From positions 1 to 20,676 of IMG/VR virus record IMGVR_UViG_3300042553_000748: a stretch of DNA of 20,676 nt, one strand, 5' to 3'. The stretch is from a virus. Position numbers and translations under genes: made by a program. The notes under the pieces are model-generated. The model was not told the origin of the DNA. It was given only the letters and a program-made list of their open reading frames with translations, and ran no database searches. Below are positions 1-5,892 of the stretch, piece by piece; within the stretch, counting starts at the first letter, position 1, and each line of letters starts with the position of its first letter.

Positions 1-9
1 ACGCCGTGA
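1..9 (+). CDS. 3' tail of an upstream gene (partial)
   Basis: The first nine bases read Thr-Pro-stop in the frame that overlaps the next gene's GTG by GTGA. The same Thr-Pro-stop ends the genes finishing at 308, 840 and 1058. The window therefore probably opens on the end of another member of this gene chain. Nothing else of it can be seen. Confidence 0.5.
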   Translation, partial: TP

Positions 10-308
10 CGCTCATCTCGCAGCAGGAGGTCAAGTCCGCGCGTCGGCAGCACCGGTGCGACTGGTGCGAGACCGCGATCAACGCTGGCGAGCCGTACAC
101 CCGCCAGCGGTACGGCGGCAGCGACGGCCCTGGCGTCGTGCGGTGGCACCTGGAGTGCTTCGCGGCGCTGGACCGTCTGCCGCAACACGAGCAGGAGGAT
201 TCGCTGTTCAACGCCCCGTACACGCGAGGATGCACCTGCGATCGGTTCGACGCAGCACGCTGCAACACCCACGAGTTCCATGCCCAAGAGGCGAAGGGGA
301 CGCCGTGA
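6..308 (+). CDS. Small Cys/His-rich zinc-binding phage protein
   Basis: This 100-residue protein starts at GTG, overlapping the preceding stop as GTGA. It has a CDWC pair near residues 18-21, a WHLEC motif near 47-51 and a CTC...C cluster near 76-86, all spaced like metal ligands. The pattern 'CxWC, GxxY, then WHxEC' recurs in small uncharacterised phage proteins thought to bind zinc. The actual role is unknown; nucleic-acid or protein binding is plausible. It is an early member of the translationally coupled small-gene chain. Its C-terminus (EAKGTP) is encoded by the recurrent junction sequence that also supplies the purine-rich ribosome site for the next gene. Confidence 0.8.
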   Translation: MTLISQQEVKSARRQHRCDWCETAINAGEPYTRQRYGGSDGPGVVRWHLECFAALDRLPQHEQEDSLFNAPYTRGCTCDRFDAARCNTHEFHAQEAKGTP

Positions 309-571
309 CCGACATCGACATCGACAAGCTGGAGAACATGGCGTTGCTGGCCCGAAGCGGTTTCGACTGGCAGGACCGCCTTGAGATGTACAAGCGGGAG
401 TTGTTCCGCGCCGCCCCCGCGCTGATCGCCGAGATCCGGCGGCTGCGCGCGATCGAGGCGGCGGCGGTGAAGCTGATGCGCGGCACCACCGTAGATGCTT
501 GGGCATGGATGGAGCGGAGTCGCTTCGCAGCTTTCAAGGCCGCGCTCGCGGCGAAGGAGAACGGGAAGTGA
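305..571 (+). CDS. Small hypothetical protein, paralogue of the next gene
   Basis: I do not recognise a family for this 88-residue protein. The GTG start overlaps the upstream stop (GTGA) and has the purine run GAAGGGGA upstream. The start giving MTDIDIDKLENM is preferred over longer in-frame versions, which would run deep into the preceding gene. The protein is helical and charged. Its central part has the motif RRLRAIEAAA and it ends in AALAAKENGK. The next gene has the matching RLRAIEVAA and ends in RALAAKDTP, so the two look like diverged tandem copies. No metal-ligand pattern or membrane segment is seen. Function is unknown, and being in the same transcript as the zinc proteins does not settle it. 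Confidence 0.75.
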   Translation: MTDIDIDKLENMALLARSGFDWQDRLEMYKRELFRAAPALIAEIRRLRAIEAAAVKLMRGTTVDAWAWMERSRFAAFKAALAAKENGK

Positions 572-840
572 GCAGTATCGACAACGAGACGTTGCTGCTC
601 GCTATCCGCTTCGGCCACTGTTCTGCCGTCCACGCCGCGACGTTGCGCGAAGCGGGTGGAACATGGGCACTCGATGCACTCCGGGCAAACGAGATGCAGC
701 GCGCCGAGGTCGACCGGCTCCGCGCCATCGAGGTGGCGGCGAGGGAGTATGTGCTGGAGACGACCCGAGGAACTTTTGAGAGTGCTGGCAAGGCGTTCTT
801 CGTCCTCGGTCGCGCGCTCGCGGCGAAGGATACGCCGTGA
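568..840 (+). CDS. Small hypothetical protein, paralogue of the preceding gene
   Basis: This 90-residue protein starts at a GTG that overlaps the preceding stop as GTGA, with GGAGAACGGGAA as the likely ribosome site. It shares the RLRAIE(A/V)AA segment and the terminal ALAAK segment with the gene before it, in the same order and at similar spacing, which supports local duplication. The body is predicted helical (NEMQRAEVDRLRAIEVAAREY). No catalytic motif or transmembrane segment can be seen. Longer in-frame starts exist inside the upstream gene but break the regular 4-nt overlap pattern. Function is unknown. Confidence 0.75.
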   Translation: MSSIDNETLLLAIRFGHCSAVHAATLREAGGTWALDALRANEMQRAEVDRLRAIEVAAREYVLETTRGTFESAGKAFFVLGRALAAKDTP

Positions 841-1058
841 CCACCGCCGACCTCTATAAACTTATGAGCGACAGCAGCCCGCTATACCGCACGATGACAC
901 TTACGCTAATCGGTGCCCGATGGCACGCATGCCTGACGCAGCGATGCTCGGACGCCGACTGCGGAACGTGCAGTTGCGAGGAATACACGATTGCCGAGGC
1001 TAGCGGCTACGCAATCACAGAGGTCCTGGCCGCGCTCGCGGCGAAGGGGACGCCGTGA
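837..1058 (+). CDS. Small Cys-containing hypothetical protein
   Basis: This 73-residue protein starts at GTG with a GTGA overlap. A cysteine cluster, CLTQRCSDADCGTCSCEE (about residues 32-49), holds five Cys in 18 residues and could bind a metal ion, though it fits no zinc family I can name. The C-terminus is again LAALAAKGTP, encoded by the common junction sequence. A similar gene end in an unrelated body suggests that the junction, rather than the protein, is what is conserved. Function is unknown. Confidence 0.7.
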   Translation: MTTADLYKLMSDSSPLYRTMTLTLIGARWHACLTQRCSDADCGTCSCEEYTIAEASGYAITEVLAALAAKGTP

Positions 1059-1306
1059 CTACGCGCACAAAGGCGATCTCTGCGCTTGAGGAACTCGCCG
1101 TCATGTTTTCGTGGATTAGGTGCGAGCACTTGCACCACAAGACTGCTGACCGGCACGACAGCAACGACTCGTGTCCTGCTCTTGGAAGGCTCAGGGATTC
1201 CTTCACGGTGCTAGGTGATTACATCTCCCAGTCCACGATTGTCGTGGAGCAGGAGCAGGCAAAACCGAAGCGCAAGAAGCCCAAGCGGGCGAAGGAGGAG
1301 AAGTGA
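1055..1306 (+). CDS. Small hypothetical protein with basic tail
   Basis: This 83-residue protein starts at GTG with a GTGA overlap and the ribosome site GAAGGGGA at 1043-1050. The first half is hydrophobic-helical (KAISALEELAVMFSWIRCEHLHH). Cys and His residues at CEHLHH and later CPALGRL could form a loose metal site. It ends in a strongly basic stretch, KPKRKKPKRAKEEK, typical of nucleic-acid contact. The KKPKRA coding segment is repeated almost exactly at the end of the next gene. No known family is recognised. Confidence 0.7.
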   Translation: MTTRTKAISALEELAVMFSWIRCEHLHHKTADRHDSNDSCPALGRLRDSFTVLGDYISQSTIVVEQEQAKPKRKKPKRAKEEK

Positions 1307-1503
1307 AAAAGCAGACGTTCAAGGCGTGGGCGCTGATGGATGGCGACGTTTTGCATCGCAACAGCTACGAAAAGGCATCTCTGTTTCTAACGCAGCAGAT
1401 GGCGTCGTTGGAAGCCAGCTACTACGGCTTCCTCAACGTGAAGAGCGTCGAGGTCACCATCGAGCCGACCAAGAAGCCCAAGCGGGCGAGGGGGAAGAAG
1501 TGA
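1303..1503 (+). CDS. Small hypothetical protein with basic tail
   Basis: This 66-residue protein starts at GTG with a GTGA overlap behind a GAAGGAGGAG purine run, an excellent ribosome site. The body has an alternating beta-like pattern (FKAWALMDGDVLHRNSYEKA ... VKSVEVTIEP). That pattern resembles small phage proteins that handle a display value or 'DUF' beta sheet, but I cannot name a family. The C-terminus KKPKRARGKK matches the end of the preceding gene, encoded by an identical 19-nt stretch. Function is unknown. Confidence 0.7.
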   Translation: MKKQTFKAWALMDGDVLHRNSYEKASLFLTQQMASLEASYYGFLNVKSVEVTIEPTKKPKRARGKK

Positions 1504-1880
1504 GAAATCCAATCTGGCCGATGTGGCCGTGCGCATGCTGTGATGCGGCAGCGACGCATCGAGACGAAGCCGGCAACGCTCGGTGCGAGGAGCACCGTCT
1601 GTCCGGAGACATCGACACGATGGACGCCGAACGGTTGCGGCAGCTAGTCCGCAACCTGCAAGCCGATCTTCAGATCGCCGCGACACCGAGCGATCGGGAG
1701 CGCAGCCTGCACACCAAGCTTGACGCTCTGCGTGAAGAGCACCGCCGCTTGCGCACAGCCCACTACAAGTTGCTGGACAAGAACCCGTACCCGAACGAAG
1801 AGTGCAAGAACTGTCTGTGCAACATGCGAAGCGGCTGCGAACTGCAACAAGAATGGAACCGCAAAAAGGCAGGCTTATGA
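1500..1880 (+). CDS. Cys-rich coiled-coil hypothetical protein
   Basis: This 126-residue protein starts at GTG overlapping the upstream stop by GTGA, with GAGGGGGAAG as the ribosome site. Its N-terminus has CACC and then CEEH, likely zinc ligands. The middle (about residues 40-95) is a long charged helix rich in Arg, Glu and Leu (MDAERLRQLVRNLQADLQ ... LDALREEHRRLRTAHYKLL), probably coiled coil. The C-terminal part has another Cys cluster (CKNCLCNMRSGC). Small zinc and coiled-coil proteins of this sort occur in phage early regions, but no specific function follows. A longer in-frame reading starting near 1215 is unlikely because it would overlie two other genes. Confidence 0.75.
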   Translation: MRNPIWPMWPCACCDAAATHRDEAGNARCEEHRLSGDIDTMDAERLRQLVRNLQADLQIAATPSDRERSLHTKLDALREEHRRLRTAHYKLLDKNPYPNEECKNCLCNMRSGCELQQEWNRKKAGL

Positions 1881-2086
1881 ACACCGTTGACGACAGTCTT
1901 TTGCAGGCCCTGTTCCGCGCCCTGCACGCAGCCGAGCGCAACAACATCGGTCGCATCGACATCGAGGCCGCGACCAAGGACGGCGTGGCGGGGCTGACGG
2001 TCATGGCTATGCCGACGCAGTTGGCGGACTACGTTGGCCAGCAGTTGGCGTCCTTCACCGTGATCGACATCGGGAGGCAGAAGTGA
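1877..2086 (+). CDS. Small hypothetical protein
   Basis: This 69-residue protein starts at ATG with an ATGA overlap. I do not recognise a family. It has a helical N-terminus (LLQALFRALHAAERN) and a beta-rich middle (GRIDIEAATKDGVAGLTVMAM). It ends in TVIDIGRQK, where the codons for GRQK (GGGAGGCAGAAG) form the ribosome site of the next gene. The longer in-frame reading from 1802 would overlap the preceding gene and lacks a good ribosome site. Confidence 0.7.
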   Translation: MNTVDDSLLQALFRALHAAERNNIGRIDIEAATKDGVAGLTVMAMPTQLADYVGQQLASFTVIDIGRQK

Positions 2087-2475
2087 GCGGAGCCGGATTT
2101 CGCAGCAGAACGCATTGCCATCGCGGGCACGATTTGGCGGTGCCCGATGCCATTGGATTCGACAGCAACAGCGGCAAGCGGTTCTGCCGGCTATGCCGCA
2201 ACTTGCGCAAGAGGCAGTCGCTGGAGCGGCAGCGCGTGCGCGAAAAAGCGTGCGGCCACTGTGGAGCCCGCATTCCGATCGAGCGCAAGTGGCGCTTCTG
2301 TTCGTCCTCGTGCGAAGAGCAACATCGCCAGCGCAACGATTTGACCATGCGGCAAGAGGACGCGACCTACACGCTGGAGCTTCTGGCGTTGTACGACCGG
2401 CTAGACCGCGCCGCTACCTCGTGGGAGCGCGCGGACATCAAAGCTCTGATCGAACAGCGGAAGAAGTCTCCATGA
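2083..2475 (+). CDS. Zinc-finger protein with HNH-type N-terminal ribbon
   Basis: This 130-residue protein starts at GTG with a GTGA overlap and a GGGAGG ribosome site. The N-terminal pattern THCHRGHDL ... GKRFCRLCR (about residues 10-43) matches the zinc ribbon that precedes the nuclease core in many phage HNH endonucleases. A second ribbon, CGHCGARIPI...FCSSSC (about 58-82), follows. No HNH catalytic core (HH...N...H) is visible in the remainder, which is a charged helix. The protein is therefore better described as DNA- or RNA-binding than as a nuclease. It could be a decayed or minimal HNH relative, or a regulator. Confidence 0.75.
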   Translation: MSGAGFRSRTHCHRGHDLAVPDAIGFDSNSGKRFCRLCRNLRKRQSLERQRVREKACGHCGARIPIERKWRFCSSSCEEQHRQRNDLTMRQEDATYTLELLALYDRLDRAATSWERADIKALIEQRKKSP

Positions 2476-2657
2476 CTACGCGAAGAAGCAATGCGCCATT
2501 GTGGCTGCTTGCCATCGTGGCCGTGGCCGCGCTGCTGTATGCCATCTGGCGCGATTGCAGGATTCCCAAGCAGCCTACAGCGATTGAGCGCCTGCAAGAG
2601 ATCCACCAACAGGAGCGAGCCGCAAAGCGGGTCCGCGAGTATTTGGAGCAACGATGA
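2472..2657 (+). CDS. Small single-span membrane protein
   Basis: This 61-residue protein starts at ATG with an ATGA overlap. Residues 8-26 (APLWLLAIVAVAALLYAIW) form one clear transmembrane helix behind a short basic N-terminus (MTTRRSN). A charged helical tail (AIERLQEIHQQERAAKRVREYLEQR) follows. This layout resembles spanin-like or inner-membrane accessory proteins of phages. The gene sits among early genes, and no lipoprotein partner is adjacent, so an Rz role is not supported. It may anchor or modify a membrane complex. Confidence 0.75.
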   Translation: MTTRRSNAPLWLLAIVAVAALLYAIWRDCRIPKQPTAIERLQEIHQQERAAKRVREYLEQR

Positions 2658-2833
2658 ACTACGGTTACGACATGCGCGAGACGTCCGATCGGGCTGCTTT
2701 GTACGCTCGGGTGTGGGTGGAAGTTGGCGGTCGCCGCGTGCCGCTGCACGAGACTGGCTACCGAAAGGCTCTTGCTCAGGTGCGGCAGGACGCCGAGAAG
2801 TGCATCGCCGCGATCAAGCTGGCCTGCAAGTGA
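2654..2833 (+). CDS. Small hypothetical protein (59 residues)
   Basis: This short gene keeps the 4-nt overlap pattern at both ends: ATGA with the membrane-protein gene before it and GTGA with rusA after it, which is the main reason to accept it. The product begins MNYGYDMRETSDRAALYARV, has a likely beta hairpin (RVWVEVGGRRVPL) and ends in an amphipathic helix (YRKALAQVRQDAEKCIAAIK). I do not recognise a family. Without it, 180 bases of an otherwise gapless chain would be empty. Confidence 0.7.
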   Translation: MNYGYDMRETSDRAALYARVWVEVGGRRVPLHETGYRKALAQVRQDAEKCIAAIKLACK

Positions 2834-3249
2834 GCTACCACTTTTTCGCGGAGGGCGAGCCGAAAGGCCAGCCGCGCGTCAAGGCGGCTCGTCGCGGTAA
2901 GTTCGTGCGGATCTACACGCCGAGCGTTGCTGATGCCTGGAAGGCGGCGGTCGCCTCGGCGTCGCTGGTTGCTAGGCCTTCAGCCCTTCTGACGGGGCCG
3001 CTACTGGTGCGGCTGGTGTTCTGGATGCCGCGCCCGCGTGCGTTGCAGGCTCGCAAATACGCAGGCGAGAAGGCCCGCCCGCACACCAGCAAGCCGGACA
3101 TCGACAACTTGGCGAAGGCGGTCCTTGATGCCATGCATCTGTGGTGGGAGGACGACGACCAAGTTACCGTTCTCATGGCGTCGAAGTGGTATGCCCCCGT
3201 GGGCCGCCCGACCGGCGTCGATGTCCACATCCAAGAGCTACAAGCCTAG
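2830..3249 (+). CDS. rusA: RusA-type Holliday-junction resolvase
   Basis: RusA is a dimeric endonuclease that cuts four-way DNA junctions, resolving recombination and replication intermediates before packaging. This 139-residue product fits the family's usual length of about 120-140. The N-terminal EGEPKGQPRVK (8-18) and FxMPRPR (64-70) are family hallmarks. The catalytic segment KPDIDNLAKAVLDAM (88-102) supplies D90, D92 and K96, and the acidic run EDDDQV (107-112) supplies a further metal ligand. The GTG start at 2830 overlaps the upstream stop as GTGA; much longer in-frame readings are ruled out by the overlapping genes. It closes the early chain and lies just upstream of the exonuclease/RecT module. 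Its stop shares a CTAG with the convergent minus-strand regulator's stop. Confidence 0.92.
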   Translation: MSYHFFAEGEPKGQPRVKAARRGKFVRIYTPSVADAWKAAVASASLVARPSALLTGPLLVRLVFWMPRPRALQARKYAGEKARPHTSKPDIDNLAKAVLDAMHLWWEDDDQVTVLMASKWYAPVGRPTGVDVHIQELQA

Positions 3250-3452
3250 CTGCCGGCAGCGATCGCCTTCTGGACGGCAGCAGGCGTCACTTCTAGGTAG
3301 TGCGCTATCGCCAGCAGGGTAGCCCGATGCGGCTTCACCTTGCCAAGCCGCAGGTTGTAGAGCGTGCGCGTCGAGACGCCAAGCTCCTCGGCCACCTCGT
3401 CCCAGGTGCCATCGACGCGCTCAAGCAGTTGTTCCAGCGTAGGTTGCTTCAT
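3246..3452 (-). CDS. Small XRE-like helix-turn-helix regulator
   Basis: This 68-residue protein is the only convincing minus-strand gene in the window. It reads MKQPTLEQLLERVDGTWDEV and continues with a helix-turn-helix (WDEVAEELGVSTRTLYNLRLGKVKP, about residues 16-40) and LLAIAHYLEVTPAAVQKAI, the typical five-helix Cro/XRE fold. It probably binds DNA as a dimer. Position and orientation fit a repressor or Cro-like regulator facing the recombination genes. I prefer ATG at 3452; a TTG at 3470 would add six residues but has no better ribosome site. It has no C-terminal protease or dimerisation domain, so it is not a full CI repressor. Its end overlaps the rusA stop by 4 nt. Confidence 0.8.
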   Translation of the reverse strand: MKQPTLEQLLERVDGTWDEVAEELGVSTRTLYNLRLGKVKPHRATLLAIAHYLEVTPAAVQKAIAAGS

Positions 3453-3465
3453 GCCTGCGTAGAGT

Positions 3466-3494
3466 AGCAAGATTTCTTTCGGTTTCCACTTGCT
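3466..3494. promoter_or_regulatory. Candidate operator in the divergent region
   Basis: AGCAAG at 3466-3471 and its exact complement CTTGCT at 3489-3494 form an inverted repeat. The half-site centres are 23 bp apart, about two helical turns. It lies between the minus-strand regulator and the plus-strand gene at 3528 and overlaps a possible -35 element. Autoregulation by the XRE protein is an inference. Confidence 0.35.
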
Positions 3495-3518
3495 GCCGAA
3501 GGCCCTCCTGGGTATTCA
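3490..3518 (+). promoter_or_regulatory. Candidate sigma70-like promoter for the recombination module
   Basis: TTGCTG at 3490-3495 and TATTCA at 3513-3518 are separated by 17 bp. Transcription would start at about 3525, leaving almost no leader before ATG 3528, so translation might use ATG 3537. The right arm of the candidate operator overlaps the -35 box. Support is by motif only. Confidence 0.3.
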
Positions 3519-3527
3519 TGCAAGGGC

Positions 3528-3812
3528 ATGAGCGAGATGCAAAACAACGAGCCTTCGACCGCTCTCTTGGTCGATCTTCCGCAGACCAGCAACGATTTGT
3601 GCAATTTGCTGCTGAAGCTGTGGCCGAGCCTGTGCGCGCTGAACCAGAAGATGAATCGATGGCCCAGCCTTGACGCTGCTGCATGGGAGGCGTTTGAGGC
3701 TGGGACGCAGCAGCAGGTACACGATGGCCTCATGGACGCCATCCAGCGGTACTTCGGGGCACACGGCCATGGCTACCGGTCCATCTTTGCCCACGAGCAG
3801 AAGGATGGATGA
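3528..3812 (+). CDS. Hypothetical protein upstream of the exonuclease gene
   Basis: This 94-residue protein is not assigned to a family. It begins MSEMQNNEPSTALLVDLPQT and appears mostly helical (NDLCNLLLKLWPSLCALNQKMNRW ... AAWEAFEAGTQQQVHDGLMDAIQRYFGAHG). No membrane segment or metal-binding motif is visible. The start at 3528 has CAAGGG only three bases upstream, so the in-frame ATG at 3537 is an alternative. It is the first plus-strand gene after the divergent regulator and is followed within about 50 nt by the exonuclease gene. It probably belongs to the recombination transcript, perhaps as an accessory factor. Confidence 0.65.
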   Translation: MSEMQNNEPSTALLVDLPQTSNDLCNLLLKLWPSLCALNQKMNRWPSLDAAAWEAFEAGTQQQVHDGLMDAIQRYFGAHGHGYRSIFAHEQKDG

Positions 3813-3873
3813 CCTCTCGTGGGTCGCTGACCTCATCACCAAGGACGAAAAGGAGAACCAAGATGCAACGTGA
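3805..3873 (+). CDS. Possible 22-residue leader ORF before the exonuclease
   Basis: An ATG at 3805, just before the upstream gene's stop, opens a 22-codon frame beginning MDDLSWVADLITKDEKENQD. It ends 11 bases inside the exonuclease gene, so it spans that gene's ribosome site and start. The peptide is acidic and plausible, but there is no well-spaced ribosome site. It could couple translation of the two genes or be chance. Confidence 0.25.
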   Translation: MDDLSWVADLITKDEKENQDAT

Positions 3874-4801
3874 AAGCACACCCGTAACCGACGAACAGGC
3901 GTGGCTCGCAGCCCGCGCGCACGATGTGACCTCGACCGAGGTCGCCGCCCTGTTCGACGTTTCCCCGTACACCACCGTCTACGAGCTTTGGCACCGCAAG
4001 AAGGCGGGCGAAGTCGCCACCAAGGCGGACAACGAGCGCATGAAGTGGGGCCGCCGCTTGGAGTCGGCCATCGCCCTCGGCGTCGCAGAGGACCAAGGCT
4101 GGAAGGCCAGCCCGCGCAAGGTCTACGAGCGGCTGCCCGAGCTTCGCCTCGGCGCGTCGTTCGACTTCCAAGCGGAGCGCGATGGCCACCTCGGCCTCAT
4201 CGAGGTCAAGAACGTGGACAAGCACATCTTCGTCGACCAGTGGCACGGCGAGGGCGAGTCGCTGATCGCCCCGACGCACATCGAGTTGCAGCTTCAGGCG
4301 CAGCTTCTTGTCTCTGGCCTGACCTGGGGCTGCATCGTCGTGCTTGCCGGCGGCAACAGCGCGCACATCCTGCACCGCGAGGCCGACAAGCAAGTGCATG
4401 AAGCGATCCGCCTCCAAGTGGCCGGCTTCTGGCGCAGCATCGAAGATGACGCTCCTCCGCTGCCAGACTTTGAGCGCGACGCCGACGAAGTGCGCCGCCT
4501 GCTGATGGATGTGAACCAGTTTGAGGTGCTTGAGGCCGACGAGAAGCTGGACGCCAAGATCGCCACGCTGCTGCACGCGCAGGAGCAAGCGGCACATTGG
4601 GAAGCGCAGGTCGAAGCCGGCAAGGCTTCGATCCTGTACGACGCCGGCACCGCCAGCAAGATCCGCTCCCGCTTCGCCACCATCTCCTGCGGCGTCGTCG
4701 CCGGCAGCGCAGGCAAGATCATCACGCCCGAGATGGTCGGGCAGACGATCAACGCTCGCTCGGGCTACCGAGCCTTCCGCCTCACCAAGAAGAAGAAGTG
4801 A
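3863..4801 (+). CDS. YqaJ-type viral exonuclease (recombination)
   Basis: This 312-residue protein is the 5'-3' exonuclease partner of the RecT annealase encoded next; such pairs carry out single-strand annealing recombination. YqaJ family marks are visible: an N-terminal DVTSTEVAALFDVSPYTTVYELW (21-43), a conserved WGRRLESAIA (62-71), and the PD-(D/E)XK core with D101 in GASFDF and E114/K116 in IEVKN. The helix HIELQLQAQLLVSG (139-152) corresponds to the family's QxxxY-like motif. The start at 3863 is chosen because AGGAG lies 7 bases upstream. An in-frame ATG at 3809 adds 18 low-complexity residues and is less likely. The C-terminal third (helices, then a Lys-rich RLTKKKK tail) may contact DNA or RecT. 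Confidence 0.9.
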   Translation: MQRESTPVTDEQAWLAARAHDVTSTEVAALFDVSPYTTVYELWHRKKAGEVATKADNERMKWGRRLESAIALGVAEDQGWKASPRKVYERLPELRLGASFDFQAERDGHLGLIEVKNVDKHIFVDQWHGEGESLIAPTHIELQLQAQLLVSGLTWGCIVVLAGGNSAHILHREADKQVHEAIRLQVAGFWRSIEDDAPPLPDFERDADEVRRLLMDVNQFEVLEADEKLDAKIATLLHAQEQAAHWEAQVEAGKASILYDAGTASKIRSRFATISCGVVAGSAGKIITPEMVGQTINARSGYRAFRLTKKKK

Positions 4802-4803
4802 CC

Positions 4804-5658
4804 ATGACCGAAAGCAACGTTCCCGCGCCGGCACAGACCCGCGCTCTCTCGCCCATCGAGGGCTTCCGTCAGACCCTCCAGACCATGGAGCGCGAATTCG
4901 CCGTCGCGCTGCCGCCGCAGATCCCGGTGGGCAAGTTCGTTCGCACGGTCATCACGACCGTCCAGATGAACCCCCAGCTTCTGGAGTGCGACCGGCGCAG
5001 CCTGTTCGCCACCGCCATGAAGGCGGCCCAGGATGGGTTGCTGCTCGACGGGCGCGAGGCTGCGCCTGTGGTGTTCCGCAGCAAGAACGGGCCGCAGGTC
5101 CAGTACATGCCGATGATCGGCGGGCTGCTGAAAAAGCTCCGCAACTCGGGCGAGTTGAAGTCGATCTCGGCGCACACCGTCCACGAGCACGACACCTTCG
5201 ACTACGAACTCGGGGACGAGGAGCGCATCGTCCACAAGCCGCGCCTCGACGGCGACCGTGGTCGCGTGATCGCCGCCTACGCCGTGGCGCGGACGAAGGA
5301 CGGCGGCATCTACCGCGAGGTGATGAGCCTCGACGAGATCGAGAAGGTCCGCAACGTCAGCCGCGCCAAGGACGCCGGCCCGTGGGCTAGCTGGTACGAG
5401 GAGATGGCCAAGAAGACCGTCCTGCGCCGGCTGATGAAGCGGTTGCCTTCCTCGGCGGATCTGGACGCCGTGGTCGAGGCGGACAACGAGACCTACGACC
5501 TCAAGCAGGCCAAGCCGGTCGATCAGGCTCCGCCGGTCAACCCGATGGCGGCCCTGAAGGCCAAGATCGGCATCGAAGAGGCGACGCCGCCCTCGGCTCC
5601 CCCGATGGAAGACCACCCCAACGCCCCGCGCCCCGAGGACTTCCTCGACGCCCAGTGA
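4804..5658 (+). CDS. recT: RecT single-strand DNA annealing protein
   Basis: RecT coats single-stranded DNA produced by its partner exonuclease and anneals it to complementary strands. At 284 residues it fits the family's usual length of about 270-300. Recognisable RecT segments include NPQLLECDRRSLFATAMKAA (about 57-76), DGLLLDGREAAPVV, the strongly conserved VQYMPMIGGLLKKLRNSG (about 99-116), VHEHDTFDYELG (about 125-136) and SWYEEMAKKTVLRRLMKRLP (about 197-216). The C-terminus is Pro/Glu-rich and probably disordered, as is usual. ATG 4804 lies two bases after the exonuclease stop, with AAGAAGAAG as ribosome site, so the two genes are coupled. A TTGACA-bearing inverted repeat follows the stop. 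Confidence 0.95.
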   Translation: MTESNVPAPAQTRALSPIEGFRQTLQTMEREFAVALPPQIPVGKFVRTVITTVQMNPQLLECDRRSLFATAMKAAQDGLLLDGREAAPVVFRSKNGPQVQYMPMIGGLLKKLRNSGELKSISAHTVHEHDTFDYELGDEERIVHKPRLDGDRGRVIAAYAVARTKDGGIYREVMSLDEIEKVRNVSRAKDAGPWASWYEEMAKKTVLRRLMKRLPSSADLDAVVEADNETYDLKQAKPVDQAPPVNPMAALKAKIGIEEATPPSAPPMEDHPNAPRPEDFLDAQ

Positions 5659-5670
5659 TTGACACGCTTG

Positions 5671-5698
5671 CGGTGCCGGCGCACACTTGCCGGCACCG
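5671..5698 (+). promoter_or_regulatory. Perfect 10-bp inverted repeat after recT
   Basis: CGGTGCCGGC (5671-5680) and GCCGGCACCG (5689-5698) are exact complements with an 8-base loop. A consensus-like TTGACA lies at 5659-5664, right after the recT stop. There is no T-run after the hairpin, so a simple terminator is unlikely. It may be an operator over a weak promoter, or a hairpin controlling the GTG start at 5698, whose G is its last base. Confidence 0.5.
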
Positions 5699-5892
5699 TG
5701 AGCACGACTGACGATTGCTGTGAAGCCTGCGGGCGCAGAATGGGCGGCATGGGCTTGACCGCCCGCCGCTGGAACGGCGATCGCCTACAGGTGTGCTCCA
5801 GCTGCTTCACGCAGGGAGGTCACCATGGCGATTGTGCGGATCAAGGTCAGCCGCTTGGGAAACAAGTGCGGCCAGCATCACCACCGAGCTAA
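5698..5892 (+). CDS. Small four-cysteine zinc-ribbon protein
   Basis: From GTG 5698 this 64-residue product reads MSTTDDCCEACGRRMGGMGL and later DRLQVCSSCF, giving two CxxC pairs about 25 residues apart. That is the standard zinc-ribbon spacing. Its last 22 codons overlap the next gene in another frame; there the protein loses its composition, so only the first 42 residues or so are likely conserved. A TTG start at 5659 is possible but would cover the inverted repeat. Function is unknown; a small DNA- or RNA-binding accessory of the recombination module is possible. Confidence 0.55.
   Translation: MSTTDDCCEACGRRMGGMGLTARRWNGDRLQVCSSCFTQGGHHGDCADQGQPLGKQVRPASPPS

Noticed and set aside
2083-2475. 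HNH endonuclease
   Set aside because: The N-terminal zinc ribbon fits, but no HNH catalytic residues follow.
3836-4834. 332-codon open frame on the minus strand
   Set aside because: It lies antisense to the YqaJ exonuclease, has shadow-like composition, and has no motif.
4765-5616. 283-codon open frame on the minus strand
   Set aside because: It is antisense to recT and rich in Arg/His/Leu/Val from reversed codons; no family is recognised.
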